Positions 27,161-35,958 of a stretch of DNA of 64,000 bases are shown piece by piece. The notes below the pieces were generated by a model, which saw only the letters and a list, made by a program, of their open reading frames with translations, did not search any database and was not told where the DNA came from. The stretch lies in contig NZ_JADWOX010000021.1 in NCBI RefSeq assembly GCF_016135805.1, forward strand, positions 36,768 to 100,767, read 5' to 3'. A program made the translations under genes and the position numbers. The stretch comes from Caulobacter hibisci (GTDB lineage Bacteria > Pseudomonadota > Alphaproteobacteria > Caulobacterales > Caulobacteraceae). Numbering within the stretch: position 1 is the first letter of the stretch; every line of letters starts with the position of its first letter.

Positions 27161-28060
27161 TCAGCTTCCCCCGCGCCGGGCCCGAACGAAGTCGACGAAG
27201 GCGCGCAGCGGGGCGGGCATGTGCCGACGGCTGGGATAGTAGAGGAAGGGCCCTTCGAACGGCGGGTTCCAGTCCTCCAGCACCGGCACGAGGCGTCCGG
27301 CCGCCACCGAAGGGGCCAGGAACCCCTCGAAGCTGGCGATTACCCCGAGGCCTTCCTCGGCGGCGCGGATCTCCAGTTCGGAGGACGAGGTGATCAGCGG
27401 TCCCTCGGGCGAAACCCGGATGATCTCGCCGTCCTTCTCGAACTCCAGCACGATCAGGGCGCCGCTGGGAAAGCGGTGGCGGATGCAGGGCATGGCCAGC
27501 AGGTCGCGGGGATGGCGCGGGGTTCCATAGCGTTCCAGGAAGGCCGGCGAGGCCGCCGCTTGGTAGCGTTCCGGGCCTGACAGCGGCACGGCGATCATGT
27601 CCTTCTCCAGCCGCTCGCCATAGCGCACCCCGGCGTCGGCCCCGGCCGCCAGCACGTCGACGAAGCTGTCCTCGACCATGATTTCCAGCGTGATGCCCGG
27701 ATGGGCGTGCAGGAACGGGCCGATGATGTCGGGCAGGGCCAGCCTCGCGGCCGAGCCGGGCACGTTGAGGCGCAGGGTTCCGGTCGGGCTGTCGCGGAAC
27801 TGGTTCACCGCGTCCAGCGCGCCGGCCACGTCGGCCAGGGCCGGGGCCAGCCGCTCCAGCAGGCGCTCTCCGGCCTCGGTGGGCGTGACGCTGCGTGTGG
27901 TGCGGTTGAGCAGACGCACGCCGACCGCCGCCTCCAGCCGCCGCACAGCCTCGCTCAACGACGAGGGCGACACGCCCCGTCCTACCGCGGCGCCGCGAAA
28001 GCTTCGCGCCCGGGACACGGCGGCGAAGGCGTCCAGGTCGGCGAGGTCGGGCGTGGCCAT
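27161..28060 (-). CDS. LysR-family transcriptional regulator
   Basis: This 299-aa protein has the N-terminal winged helix-turn-helix (DLDAFAAVSRARSFRGAAV...SPSSLSEAVRRLEAAVGVRLLNRTTRSV), then the LysR effector-binding domain. It is divergent from the aldo-keto reductase gene across a 130-bp gap that carries short inverted repeats, the classic arrangement for a LysR regulator and its target. The inducer is unknown. Confidence 0.95.
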   Translation of the reverse strand: MATPDLADLDAFAAVSRARSFRGAAVGRGVSPSSLSEAVRRLEAAVGVRLLNRTTRSVTPTEAGERLLERLAPALADVAGALDAVNQFRDSPTGTLRLNVPGSAARLALPDIIGPFLHAHPGITLEIMVEDSFVDVLAAGADAGVRYGERLEKDMIAVPLSGPERYQAAASPAFLERYGTPRHPRDLLAMPCIRHRFPSGALIVLEFEKDGEIIRVSPEGPLITSSSELEIRAAEEGLGVIASFEGFLAPSVAAGRLVPVLEDWNPPFEGPFLYYPSRRHMPAPLRAFVDFVRARRGGS

Positions 28061-28061
28061 T

Positions 28062-28108
28062 GTGCGAAATTTCGAACGGCTCGTGCGAGGTTGAACGGAT
28101 TATCGCAC
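28062..28108. promoter_or_regulatory. Putative LysR operator region
   Basis: The divergent gap contains the 10-bp palindrome CGAAATTTCG (28065-28074), two copies of GTGCGA (28062 and 28083) and an inverted TCGCAC (28103). These sit directly beside the regulator start and before the aldo-keto reductase. The position supports a regulator site; the exact bound bases are inferred. Confidence 0.4.
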
Positions 28109-28190
28109 AGGTCGCGCGAAGGCATAGTCGGCGCGTTCAACACCGGCGCTCCTCGCTCCCCAAAGGGGCGCCCGTTCGAAGGAGATCGCC

Positions 28191-29189
28191 ATGCGCACCC
28201 TCAAGCTCGGAACCACCGGTCCCGCCGTCTCCGCCCTCGGCCTCGGCTGCATGGGCATGTCCAACGACCTCTACGGCCCCGCCGACCGCGCCGAGAGCAT
28301 CGCCACCATCCATGCCGCGATGGAGGCCGGCGTCACCCTGCTCGACACCGGCGACTTCTACGGCATGGGCCACAACGAGATGCTGATCGCCGAGGCTCTG
28401 CAGGGCAAGGACCGCGACAAGGCCGTGATCAGCGTCAAGTTCGGCGCCCTGCGCGGCCCCGACGGCGCCTTCCTCGGCTACGACAGCCGGCCCAAGGCGG
28501 TGAAGAGCTTCCTGACCTATTCGCTGCGCCGCCTGCAGGTCGATCACATCGACGTCTACCGCCCCTCGCGCCTGGATCCGGACGTGCCGATCGAGGACAC
28601 CATCGGCGCCCTCGTCGAGCTGCGCGACGCCGGCTACATCCGCCATATCGGCCTGTCGGAAGTCGGCGCCGACACCATCCGCCGCGCCGCCGCCGTCGCC
28701 CCGATCAGCGACCTGCAGATCGAGTATTCGCTGCTGTCGCGCGGCATCGAGGACGCCATCCTGCCGACCACCCGCGAGCTGGGCATCGGGATCACCGCCT
28801 ATGGCGTACTGTCGCGCGGCCTGATCAGCGGCCACTGGGACAAGGACGCCGTCCGCGGCGCCCGTGACTTCCGCACCATCAGCCCGCGCTTCCAGGGCGA
28901 GAACCTCGACCGCAACCTGGCTTTGGTCGAGGCTCTGCGAGCGGTGGCGGAGGCCAAGGGCGTCTCGACGGCCCAGGTGGCCATCGCCTGGGTCGCCTCG
29001 CGCGGCGACGACATCATCCCCCTGGTCGGCGCCCGCCGCCGCGATCGGTTGTCGGAAGCCCTCGGCGCGCTCGACGTCGTGCTGACCGCCGAGGATCTCG
29101 CCGCCATCGAGGCGGCCGTGCCCAAGGGCGCGGCGGCCGGCACGCGCTACGCCCCGGCGATGATGGCGCATCTCGACAGCGAGAAGTGA
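28191..29189 (+). CDS. Aldo/keto reductase
   Basis: This 332-aa NADPH-dependent reductase has an N-terminal LGLGCMGMSNDLYGPAD block. The catalytic Asp and Tyr are in LLDTGDFYGMGHNE and the Lys is in ISVKFG. The position usually occupied by the catalytic His reads VYRPSRLDP, with Ser where Y-Q-P-H-R is commoner. AAGGAG precedes the ATG. The divergent LysR gene is the likely regulator. Confidence 0.93.
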   Translation: MRTLKLGTTGPAVSALGLGCMGMSNDLYGPADRAESIATIHAAMEAGVTLLDTGDFYGMGHNEMLIAEALQGKDRDKAVISVKFGALRGPDGAFLGYDSRPKAVKSFLTYSLRRLQVDHIDVYRPSRLDPDVPIEDTIGALVELRDAGYIRHIGLSEVGADTIRRAAAVAPISDLQIEYSLLSRGIEDAILPTTRELGIGITAYGVLSRGLISGHWDKDAVRGARDFRTISPRFQGENLDRNLALVEALRAVAEAKGVSTAQVAIAWVASRGDDIIPLVGARRRDRLSEALGALDVVLTAEDLAAIEAAVPKGAAAGTRYAPAMMAHLDSEK

Positions 29190-29196
29190 GGGGGCG

Positions 29197-29285
29197 TCCT
29201 CGCCCTTCGACAAGCTCAGGGTGAGGACGACTTCGGATGGCGCAGTAGAAATCCTCACCCTGAGCCTGTCGAAGGGCGGGATTTC
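29197..29285. repeat. Palindromic intergenic repeat, family B copy 2
   Basis: Inverted arms CCTTCGACAAGCTCAGGGTG and CACCCTGAGCCTGTCGAAGG flank a spacer. Compared with copy 1 at 19268, an A:T pair in the stem has become G:C on both arms, so pairing is kept. It lies 7 bp after the aldo-keto reductase stop. Confidence 0.88.
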
Positions 29286-29362
29286 GGCTCCGCGAGCGCT
29301 CGATGGTTTCCACGAAAGCCGACAGGCCTTAGGCAGTCCTCGAAGCAATGCACGAGGCTGGC

Positions 29363-30709
29363 ATGACGGTTTGGAACAGGCGCACGGTGCTGGGCGCGAC
29401 GGCCGCGAGCCTGATGCTGGCGCCCGCCGCTCTTGCCGCCACCGGCCGGGCCAGGGTGCTGATGCTGTCGGACCTGCACTCGGCCTACGGGATCATGCCG
29501 GCCCTGCTGGAGGCCATGCGCCGCATCGTCCGCCGCGACGCGACGCCCAGCCTGATCCTGCTGAACGGCGACCTGTTCGAGGCCGGCAACGTCGTCGCCA
29601 AGCGCACCGGCGGGACGCTGGACTGGGCGTTCCTGGAGGCCCTGGCCAAGCTGGCGCCGACCGTCATCAACATCGGCAACCACGACGCCGACCTGGTCGA
29701 GGACGTGGCCGCCGCCGCTGATCGCGCCCGGGCCCTGGGCATCACCGTGGTCAGCAATATCGTCGACAAGCGCACAGGTCGTCCGGTGGCCTCGTCGCGA
29801 GCGACGCTCGATCTCGGCTTTCCGGTGCATCTGGTCGGCTGGGCGACCAATTCGATCGACACCTATCCCAAGGCCATCCGCCCCGATCTCTCGATCCCCG
29901 CCCCGACCCCGTGGGCGCAATCCAATTTGCCGGGCTCGCCGCCCGACGACGGCCTGCTGGTGGTGATGAGCCATGCTGGCCTGCCCGCCGACCGGCCGCT
30001 GCTGCCGTCGCTGCCCGACCGCACGCTGTTCCTCGGCGGCCACAACCACCTGACGGTCGAGCACGCGCAGGGATCCAGCCGCTACGTCCACACCGGCGCC
30101 TGGGGCCAGCCCCTGACCGTCGCCACGATCGACCGCTCGCGCGCCAAGGATCCGATCCGCATAGCCCGCGTCGTCGTCGATCCGCGCGGTCCGGCCGATG
30201 CGGCCCTGGCCCGCCAGGTGCGCGAGACCCTGGCCGCCACCCTGACGCCGCAGGAGCGGGCGGTGGTCGCGAAAATCCCCAAGGCCCTGTCGCTGGGCGA
30301 CAGCGGCCGCCATGTCGCCGGCCTGATGGCCAAGGCGGCGGGCGCCGACGCCGGGTTCATGGGGCACACCACGATGGGCATGGGCCTGCCGGCCGGCGAC
30401 CTGACCCGCTATGCCTACGACTCCGTGGTGCGTTTCGACGGGACGATCATGAAGGCGGAGATCGATGCGAAGACCCTCGCCGACATCCTGTCGCGCGCCG
30501 ACCAGGACCGGGGCTTCCCGTTCGACAAGCTGACCGGCGACTTCGCCTATGCCGGCGGCCGGGTGGTCCCGGACAAGGCCCGCCTGACCCTGGTCACCAC
30601 CGACTGGTGCGCCAAGCGCCAGAAGGAGTATTTCGGCCGCGAGGATCTGGTGTTCGGCGAGACCGACCTCAGGGTGAAGCCGGCGATCCTGAAGGGGTTG
30701 GCGGGTTAA
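29363..30709 (+). CDS. Tat-exported metallophosphatase/5'-nucleotidase-like
   Basis: This 448-aa protein begins with a twin-arginine type signal (NRRTVLGATAASLMLAPAALA). The calcineurin-like metal motifs follow: LSDLHS, NGDLF, GNHD, SHAGLP and GGHNH. A C-terminal 5'-nucleotidase-like domain ends the protein. The ATG at 29363 has GAGG five bases upstream; an ATG at 29348 would add five residues. It probably cleaves phosphate from nucleotides or related compounds in the periplasm. Confidence 0.88.
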   Translation: MTVWNRRTVLGATAASLMLAPAALAATGRARVLMLSDLHSAYGIMPALLEAMRRIVRRDATPSLILLNGDLFEAGNVVAKRTGGTLDWAFLEALAKLAPTVINIGNHDADLVEDVAAAADRARALGITVVSNIVDKRTGRPVASSRATLDLGFPVHLVGWATNSIDTYPKAIRPDLSIPAPTPWAQSNLPGSPPDDGLLVVMSHAGLPADRPLLPSLPDRTLFLGGHNHLTVEHAQGSSRYVHTGAWGQPLTVATIDRSRAKDPIRIARVVVDPRGPADAALARQVRETLAATLTPQERAVVAKIPKALSLGDSGRHVAGLMAKAAGADAGFMGHTTMGMGLPAGDLTRYAYDSVVRFDGTIMKAEIDAKTLADILSRADQDRGFPFDKLTGDFAYAGGRVVPDKARLTLVTTDWCAKRQKEYFGREDLVFGETDLRVKPAILKGLAG

Positions 30710-30729
30710 ACCCCAGCCAGCCTTTCAAA

Positions 30730-30824
30730 GAAGTCATCGCCCGCTTCATGCGGGCGACCCAAGCTGAGCCAGCCATACCCTGACATTCCGCTTGGGTCGC
30801 CCGGACAAGCCGGGCGATGACTTC
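30730..30824. repeat. Palindromic intergenic repeat, family C
   Basis: Left arm GAAGTCATCGCCCG and right arm CGGGCGATGACTTC are perfect inverted repeats. Inner hairpins CCCGC-TTCAT-GCGGG and a GGGTCGCCCGG segment complete the element. It sits between the convergent ends of the metallophosphatase gene and glmS. Only one copy was seen in this window. Confidence 0.85.
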
Positions 30825-30859
30825 TGTTGGGGGGATGCGCGTTCTGCTTCGGAAAGGCG

Positions 30860-32680
30860 TTATTCCACCGTCACCGACTTCGCCAGGTTCCGCGGCTGGT
30901 CTACGTCCGCGCCCTTGATCACGGCGACGTGGTAGGCCAGCAGCTGGATCGGGGCCGACATCACCAGGGTCGAGACCAGCGGGTCGCTGGCCGGGGCGGT
31001 GACGACGACCTTGGCGCCGGCCGGGGCGTGCTTCACGCCTTCGGTGTCGGTGATGAAGATCACCTGGCCGCCGCGCGCCATGACCTCGCTCATGTTCGAG
31101 GCCGACTTTTCGAACCAGCTGTCATGGGGCGCGAGGATGACGATCGGGGTCTTGTCGTCGACCAGGGCGATCGGGCCATGCTTCAGCTCGCCCGCGGCGT
31201 AGCCCTCGGCATGGATGTAGCTGATCTCCTTGAGCTTCAGCGCGCCTTCCAGGGCCAGGGCCGACATCGGACCGCGACCCAGATAGAGCACGTCGCGGGC
31301 CTTGGCGACGTCGGCGGCGATGTCCTTGAGCGCATCTTCCAGGCCGATGGCCTCGGCGATCAGGCGCGGGGCCTCCAGCAGCACCTTCACCAGGCGCTGT
31401 TCCTCGGCCGCGTCGATCGTCCCGCGGGCCTTGGCCGCGCCGACGGCGATGGCGGTCAGCACGCTGACCTGGGCGGTGAAGGCCTTGGTCGAGGCGACGC
31501 CGATCTCCGGCCCGCAGTGGATCGGCCAGACCACGTCGACCTCGCGGGCCATCGTGGACTCCGTGGCGTTGACCACCACGGCGCTCTTCATGCCCTTGGC
31601 CTTGCAGTAGCGCAGGGCCGCCAGGGTGTCGGCGGTCTCGCCCGACTGCGACATGGCCACGACCAGGGCGCCGGGACGCAGGGCCGGCTGGCGGTAGCGG
31701 AACTCCGAGGCGATCTCGACGTCCACCGGCAGGTCGGCCAACTGCTCGATCAGGTACTTGCCGACCACGCCGGCGATGTAGGAGGTGCCGCAGGCGACGA
31801 TCTGGATGCGTTCCAGCTTGGCCCAGTCGATGTCGCCGGGCACGGCGGCGCGGCTGGTCAGGGCGTCCACATAGGCGGCGATGGTGCGCTGGCACCCCTC
31901 CGGCTGGTCGTGGATCTCCTTCTCCATGAAGTGGCGGTAGTTGCCCTTCTCCATCATCACGGCGCTGGTCGGCACCACGCGCACGGGGCGGGTCACCGCC
32001 GCGCCCGAGGCGTCGAAGATCCTGGCGCTGTCGTGGTCGAGGGCCACGTAGTCGCCCTCGTCGAGATAGATCACCCGGTTGGTGAAGGGGCCGACGGCCA
32101 GGGCGTCGGAGCCCAGGAACATCTCGCCCTGGCCCTCGCCGACCACCAGCGGGCTGCCGCGGCGGGCGCCCAGCACCAGGTTCTCGGCGCCTTCGATCAG
32201 CACGGCGAGCGCGTAGGCGCCGGCCAGGCGGTCGAGCGTGGCCTTGAAGGCCTCCAGCGGGGCCAGGCCGGTGGCCAGTTCGGCGTCGATCAGGTGGGCG
32301 ATGACCTCGGTGTCGGTGTCGCTCTCGAACACCCGGCCGGCGGCGGCCAGCTCGGCCTTCAGCTCGGCGAAGTTCTCGATGATGCCGTTGTGGACCAGGG
32401 TGACGCGGCCGGCGCTGTGCGGGTGGGCGTTGGCGACATTGGGCGCGCCGTGAGTGGCCCAGCGGGTATGGCCGATACCGGTCGTGGCGGTCAGCGGCTC
32501 GGCCGCCAGCACCTCTTCCAGGGCGACGATCTTGCCCTTGGCCCGGCGGCGCTCGACTTTGCCGCCGACCACGCCCGCCACCCCGGCCGAGTCGTAGCCC
32601 CGGTATTCGAGCCGCTTCAGACTCTCGACCAGACGCTCGGCGACGGAGGCCTTACCGACGATGCCGATGATGCCGCACAT
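30860..32680 (-). CDS. glmS: Glutamine–fructose-6-phosphate aminotransferase (GlcN-6-P synthase)
   Basis: This 606-aa enzyme makes glucosamine-6-phosphate, the first step to UDP-GlcNAc. The start at 32680 gives MCGIIGIVG, exposing the catalytic Cys2 of the glutaminase domain. Two SIS domains follow (ACGTSYIAG, SQSGETADTLAAL) and the C-terminus ends PRNLAKSVTVE as expected. It is divergent from glmM, the next enzyme of the pathway. No glmS ribozyme is visible upstream. Confidence 0.98.
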   Translation of the reverse strand: MCGIIGIVGKASVAERLVESLKRLEYRGYDSAGVAGVVGGKVERRRAKGKIVALEEVLAAEPLTATTGIGHTRWATHGAPNVANAHPHSAGRVTLVHNGIIENFAELKAELAAAGRVFESDTDTEVIAHLIDAELATGLAPLEAFKATLDRLAGAYALAVLIEGAENLVLGARRGSPLVVGEGQGEMFLGSDALAVGPFTNRVIYLDEGDYVALDHDSARIFDASGAAVTRPVRVVPTSAVMMEKGNYRHFMEKEIHDQPEGCQRTIAAYVDALTSRAAVPGDIDWAKLERIQIVACGTSYIAGVVGKYLIEQLADLPVDVEIASEFRYRQPALRPGALVVAMSQSGETADTLAALRYCKAKGMKSAVVVNATESTMAREVDVVWPIHCGPEIGVASTKAFTAQVSVLTAIAVGAAKARGTIDAAEEQRLVKVLLEAPRLIAEAIGLEDALKDIAADVAKARDVLYLGRGPMSALALEGALKLKEISYIHAEGYAAGELKHGPIALVDDKTPIVILAPHDSWFEKSASNMSEVMARGGQVIFITDTEGVKHAPAGAKVVVTAPASDPLVSTLVMSAPIQLLAYHVAVIKGADVDQPRNLAKSVTVE

Positions 32681-32874
32681 GGGACATGATCCTTTGTAGA
32701 ACCGGCCGGGAGGATTATTGCTGCCGGCACGGGATATTTCGAGCGCGGCCTTTAGCACTCGTGCAGGGACCAGCGACGTAAATCTGCATTTCGGATCGTT
32801 TCGCGGTCCAGACTCCGCCCCGGCGAGGCTCTATATGGGCCGCGCAAGTTCACTTAAGCGACATGAAGACCCCC

Positions 32875-34221
32875 ATGAGCAAGCGCGCCTATTTCGGCAC
32901 CGACGGCATCCGCGGCCAGGCCAACAAGCACCCGATGACCGCCGAAGTCGCCCTGCGCGTCGGCCTGGCGGCCGGCAAGCTGTTCCGCTCGCAGGACGAC
33001 CGCCGCCACCTGGTGGTGATCGGTAAGGACACCCGCCTGTCGGGCTACATGATCGAGCCGGCCCTCGTCGCCGGCTTCACCAGCGTCGGCATGGACGTGC
33101 GGCTGTTCGGCCCGCTGCCGACCCCGGCCGTGGCCATGATGACCCGCTCGATGCGTGCCGACCTCGGCGTGATGATCAGCGCCAGCCACAACAACTTCGC
33201 CGACAACGGCATCAAGCTGTTCGGCCCCGACGGCTACAAGCTGTCGGACGAGCAGGAACTGAAGATCGAGGCCCTGATGGACGAGGGCCTGCAGGAGGGC
33301 CTGGCGCCGCCGCGCGGTCTTGGCCGCGTCAAGCGCATCGACGACGCCCAGGCCCGCTATGTCGAGATCGTCAAGGCGACCTTCCCGCGTCATCTGTCGC
33401 TGGCCGGCCTGCGGATCGTCATCGATTGCGCCAACGGCGCGGCCTACAAGGTCGCCCCGACCGCGCTCTACGAACTGGGCGCCGAGGTGATCGCCCTGGG
33501 CGACACGCCCGACGGCACCAACATCAACGAGGAATGCGGCTCGACCCATCCCGAGGCGATGGCCAAGCTGGTGCGCGAATACCGCGCCGACATCGGCATC
33601 GCCCTGGACGGCGACGCCGACCGGCTGGTGATCTGCGACGAGAAGGGCCTGATCGTCGACGGCGACCAGATCATGGCCATCATCGCCGGCGCCTATGCCC
33701 GGGCCGGCAAGCTGAAGGCCGGCGGGGTGGTGGCGACCGTGATGTCGAACCTCGGCCTCGAGCGCTCGCTCAGGGATCTGGGCCTGACGCTGGAGCGCAC
33801 CGCCGTCGGCGACCGCTACGTCATGGCCCGTATGCGCGAGGGCGGCTTCAATGTGGGCGGCGAGCAGTCGGGCCACCTGATCCTGTCGGACTTCTCGACC
33901 ACGGGCGACGGCCTGATCGCCGCCCTGCAGGTGCTGGCGGTGATGATCGAGACCGGCCAGCCGATGAGCGCTCTGGCCCGCCAGTTCGAGCCGGTGCCGC
34001 AGCTGCTGGAAAACGTCCGCTTCGCCGGCGGCAAGCCGCTGGAGGCCAAGGCCGTCAAGGAGGCGATCGCCGACGGCGAGGCCGCCCTGAACGGCAATGG
34101 CCGCATCGTGGTGCGGGCCTCGGGCACCGAGCCGCTGATCCGTATCATGGCCGAGGGCGACGATCCAGCCCTTGTTCGCAAGGTGGTTGGCGACATCGCG
34201 GCGGCCGTAAAAGGCGGATAA
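32875..34221 (+). CDS. glmM: Phosphoglucosamine mutase
   Basis: This 448-aa enzyme converts GlcN-6-P to GlcN-1-P. The N-terminus is MSKRAYFGTDGIRG, the phosphoserine loop is SASHNN (Ser about residue 104), the metal loop is DGDADR and the phosphate-binding loop is RASGTEPLIRIM. An ATG at 32863 could add four residues. glmS and glmM lie head to head, which would allow shared control of UDP-GlcNAc supply for the envelope and the surface polysaccharides encoded later in the window. Confidence 0.97.
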   Translation: MSKRAYFGTDGIRGQANKHPMTAEVALRVGLAAGKLFRSQDDRRHLVVIGKDTRLSGYMIEPALVAGFTSVGMDVRLFGPLPTPAVAMMTRSMRADLGVMISASHNNFADNGIKLFGPDGYKLSDEQELKIEALMDEGLQEGLAPPRGLGRVKRIDDAQARYVEIVKATFPRHLSLAGLRIVIDCANGAAYKVAPTALYELGAEVIALGDTPDGTNINEECGSTHPEAMAKLVREYRADIGIALDGDADRLVICDEKGLIVDGDQIMAIIAGAYARAGKLKAGGVVATVMSNLGLERSLRDLGLTLERTAVGDRYVMARMREGGFNVGGEQSGHLILSDFSTTGDGLIAALQVLAVMIETGQPMSALARQFEPVPQLLENVRFAGGKPLEAKAVKEAIADGEAALNGNGRIVVRASGTEPLIRIMAEGDDPALVRKVVGDIAAAVKGG

Positions 34222-34382
34222 GGCGGGTTTTCGCGTGTAATCGCACGAAATCAGGCGAAAAATGGGCTGAAATTCGCCTGAAAGGCGAAGGCTCAGGTTG
34301 TGTTTCGTCAGTTTCGTGACATCGTCGCGCCGTGGTTAACGGTGCGAGCCCCCACAGCGCCGAGCCACGGGAGGAGACCAAG

Positions 34383-34535
34383 GTGTTTCACACGCAGGAT
34401 TCGCGACCCGTGGTCGCGCCCGGCCTTCTGCACAGCCGCGACTTCCGCCGCGCCCTGGTGTTCGGCGGTGGTTTCTGCAGCGTCTTCTGGCTCGCGACGG
34501 CCTATCTCGCGATGCGCCTGTTTCTCGCCCTCTGA
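34383..34535 (+). CDS. Small membrane protein, 50 aa
   Basis: A GTG start at 34383 is preceded six bases upstream by a strong GGGAGGAG ribosome-binding site. The product has a polar ~24-residue N-terminus and one transmembrane helix (ALVFGGGFCSVFWLATAYLAM). A good terminator follows 20 bp after the stop. The ribosome-binding site, helix and terminator together make it a convincing gene. I do not recognise a family. Confidence 0.7.
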   Translation: MFHTQDSRPVVAPGLLHSRDFRRALVFGGGFCSVFWLATAYLAMRLFLAL

Positions 34536-34557
34536 GGCGTTTTTCCCGAGAGCATGG

Positions 34558-34594
34558 AGCCGCCTCACCAAAGGCGGCTTCTTCGCATTTTCCA
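34558..34594 (+). terminator. Intrinsic terminator of the 50-aa membrane protein gene
   Basis: A perfect 8-bp stem AGCCGCCT / AGGCGGCT with a 6-base loop (34558-34579) is followed by a T-rich tail (TCTTCGCATTTT). Confidence 0.8.
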
Positions 34595-34768
34595 GGACGT
34601 CCGTCGGACGCGCCTTGCGTTGTTGTCGCCGTCAGGCGTCCAGCGTTGCGAGGGGGCGTTGCGACGCATGCGCCCGTCGCCCCGCTCCAGGCGCGCCTAA
34701 AGAGGGTTGCGGCCCGGCGGCGAACCCGGCGACCCTCGGCGTCACCTCACAACAAGCGAAGCCTGCTC

Positions 34769-35956
34769 ATGACGTCTTCCGCCGCCGCGACCTCGACCAT
34801 CGCCCCGGCCCCAGCCGCCGCTCCAACCCCAGGCAAGAGCCACTACGTCATTCTCGACGGCCTGCGGGGCGTGGCCTCGCTGCTGGTGGTGGTCTTCCAC
34901 CTGTTCGAGGCCTATGCCGGCGGCAGCCCCCAGAAGCAGATCATCAACCACGGCTACCTGGCGGTGGACTTCTTCTTCCTGCTGTCGGGCTTCGTCATCG
35001 CCTACGCCTATGACGACCGCTGGGGCGGCCAGGGCCAGGGTCAGGGCGAGAGCATGAGCCAGTGGAGCTTCTACAAGCGCCGCCTGGTGCGGCTGCAGCC
35101 GATGATCGTCATCGGCGGCCTGGTCGGCGCGGCGCTGCTGGCCTTCCAGCACTATTCGATCTTTCCCAAGCTGCCGACGGCGACCACCTGGCAGGTGATC
35201 GGCGTGCTGCTGCTGGGCTTTGTGATGATCCCGCTGCGGCCGTCGGCCGAGATCCGCGGCTGGGGCGAGATCTATCCGCTGAACGGCCCGCAATGGTCGC
35301 TGTTCTACGAGTACATCGCCAACATCCTCTACGCCGTCGGCCTGCGGAAGCTGCCGATCCGCTGGCTGGGCGTGCTGGTGGCCGTCTCGGCCCTGGCGCT
35401 GGTCGGCCTGCTGGTGCTGGGCCCGCGCGGCGACGTCATCGGTGGGTGGGCGCTGGACGCCAACGGCATCCAGATCGGCCTGACGCGGGTGATGTTCCCG
35501 TTCTTCGCCGGCGTGCTGCTGATGCGGCTGGGCAAGCGGATCAAGGTCCGCCACGGCTTCGCTCTGTGCAGCTTGCTTCTGGTGGCTGCATTGGCGTTGC
35601 CGCGCTTCGGCGGGACCGAGCGGCTGTGGCTGAACGGCCTCTACGAGGCCGCGTGCATCATCCTGCTGTTCCCGCTGATCGTCGCCATCGGGGCCGGCGA
35701 GAAGGACGCCGACGGTCCCAGCGTGCGGATCGCCCGCTTCTTCGGCGACCTGTCCTACCCGCTCTACATCACCCACTATCCGCTGATCTACATCTACACC
35801 GGCTGGGTCATCGACCGGAAAATCCCCGCCGCCCAAGGCGCCCTGGTCGGGGCGGGGGTGTTCGTGGCGGCGGTGGCCATCGCCTGGGCCTGCCTGAAAC
35901 TGATCGACGAGCCGGTGCGGCGCTGGTTGTCGGCCCGGGTGCTGGCGCGGGGGTAG
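34769..35956 (+). CDS. Acyltransferase 3 family membrane protein (OafA/YrhL-like)
   Basis: This 395-aa protein has about ten transmembrane helices. The family signature DGLRGVASLLVVVFHLFE holds the catalytic His, and YLAVDFFFLLSGFVIAYAY follows. The family transfers acyl (often acetyl) groups to sugars of LPS, capsule or peptidoglycan. The ATG at 34769 is chosen because the upstream frame is low-complexity. The sugar acceptor cannot be read from sequence. Confidence 0.92.
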   Translation: MTSSAAATSTIAPAPAAAPTPGKSHYVILDGLRGVASLLVVVFHLFEAYAGGSPQKQIINHGYLAVDFFFLLSGFVIAYAYDDRWGGQGQGQGESMSQWSFYKRRLVRLQPMIVIGGLVGAALLAFQHYSIFPKLPTATTWQVIGVLLLGFVMIPLRPSAEIRGWGEIYPLNGPQWSLFYEYIANILYAVGLRKLPIRWLGVLVAVSALALVGLLVLGPRGDVIGGWALDANGIQIGLTRVMFPFFAGVLLMRLGKRIKVRHGFALCSLLLVAALALPRFGGTERLWLNGLYEAACIILLFPLIVAIGAGEKDADGPSVRIARFFGDLSYPLYITHYPLIYIYTGWVIDRKIPAAQGALVGAGVFVAAVAIAWACLKLIDEPVRRWLSARVLARG

Positions 35957-35958
35957 GG

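Noticed and set aside
32681..32874. A glmS ribozyme upstream of glmS
   Set aside because: That ribozyme is typical of Gram-positive bacteria, and no matching pseudoknot pattern is visible in the short divergent gap.
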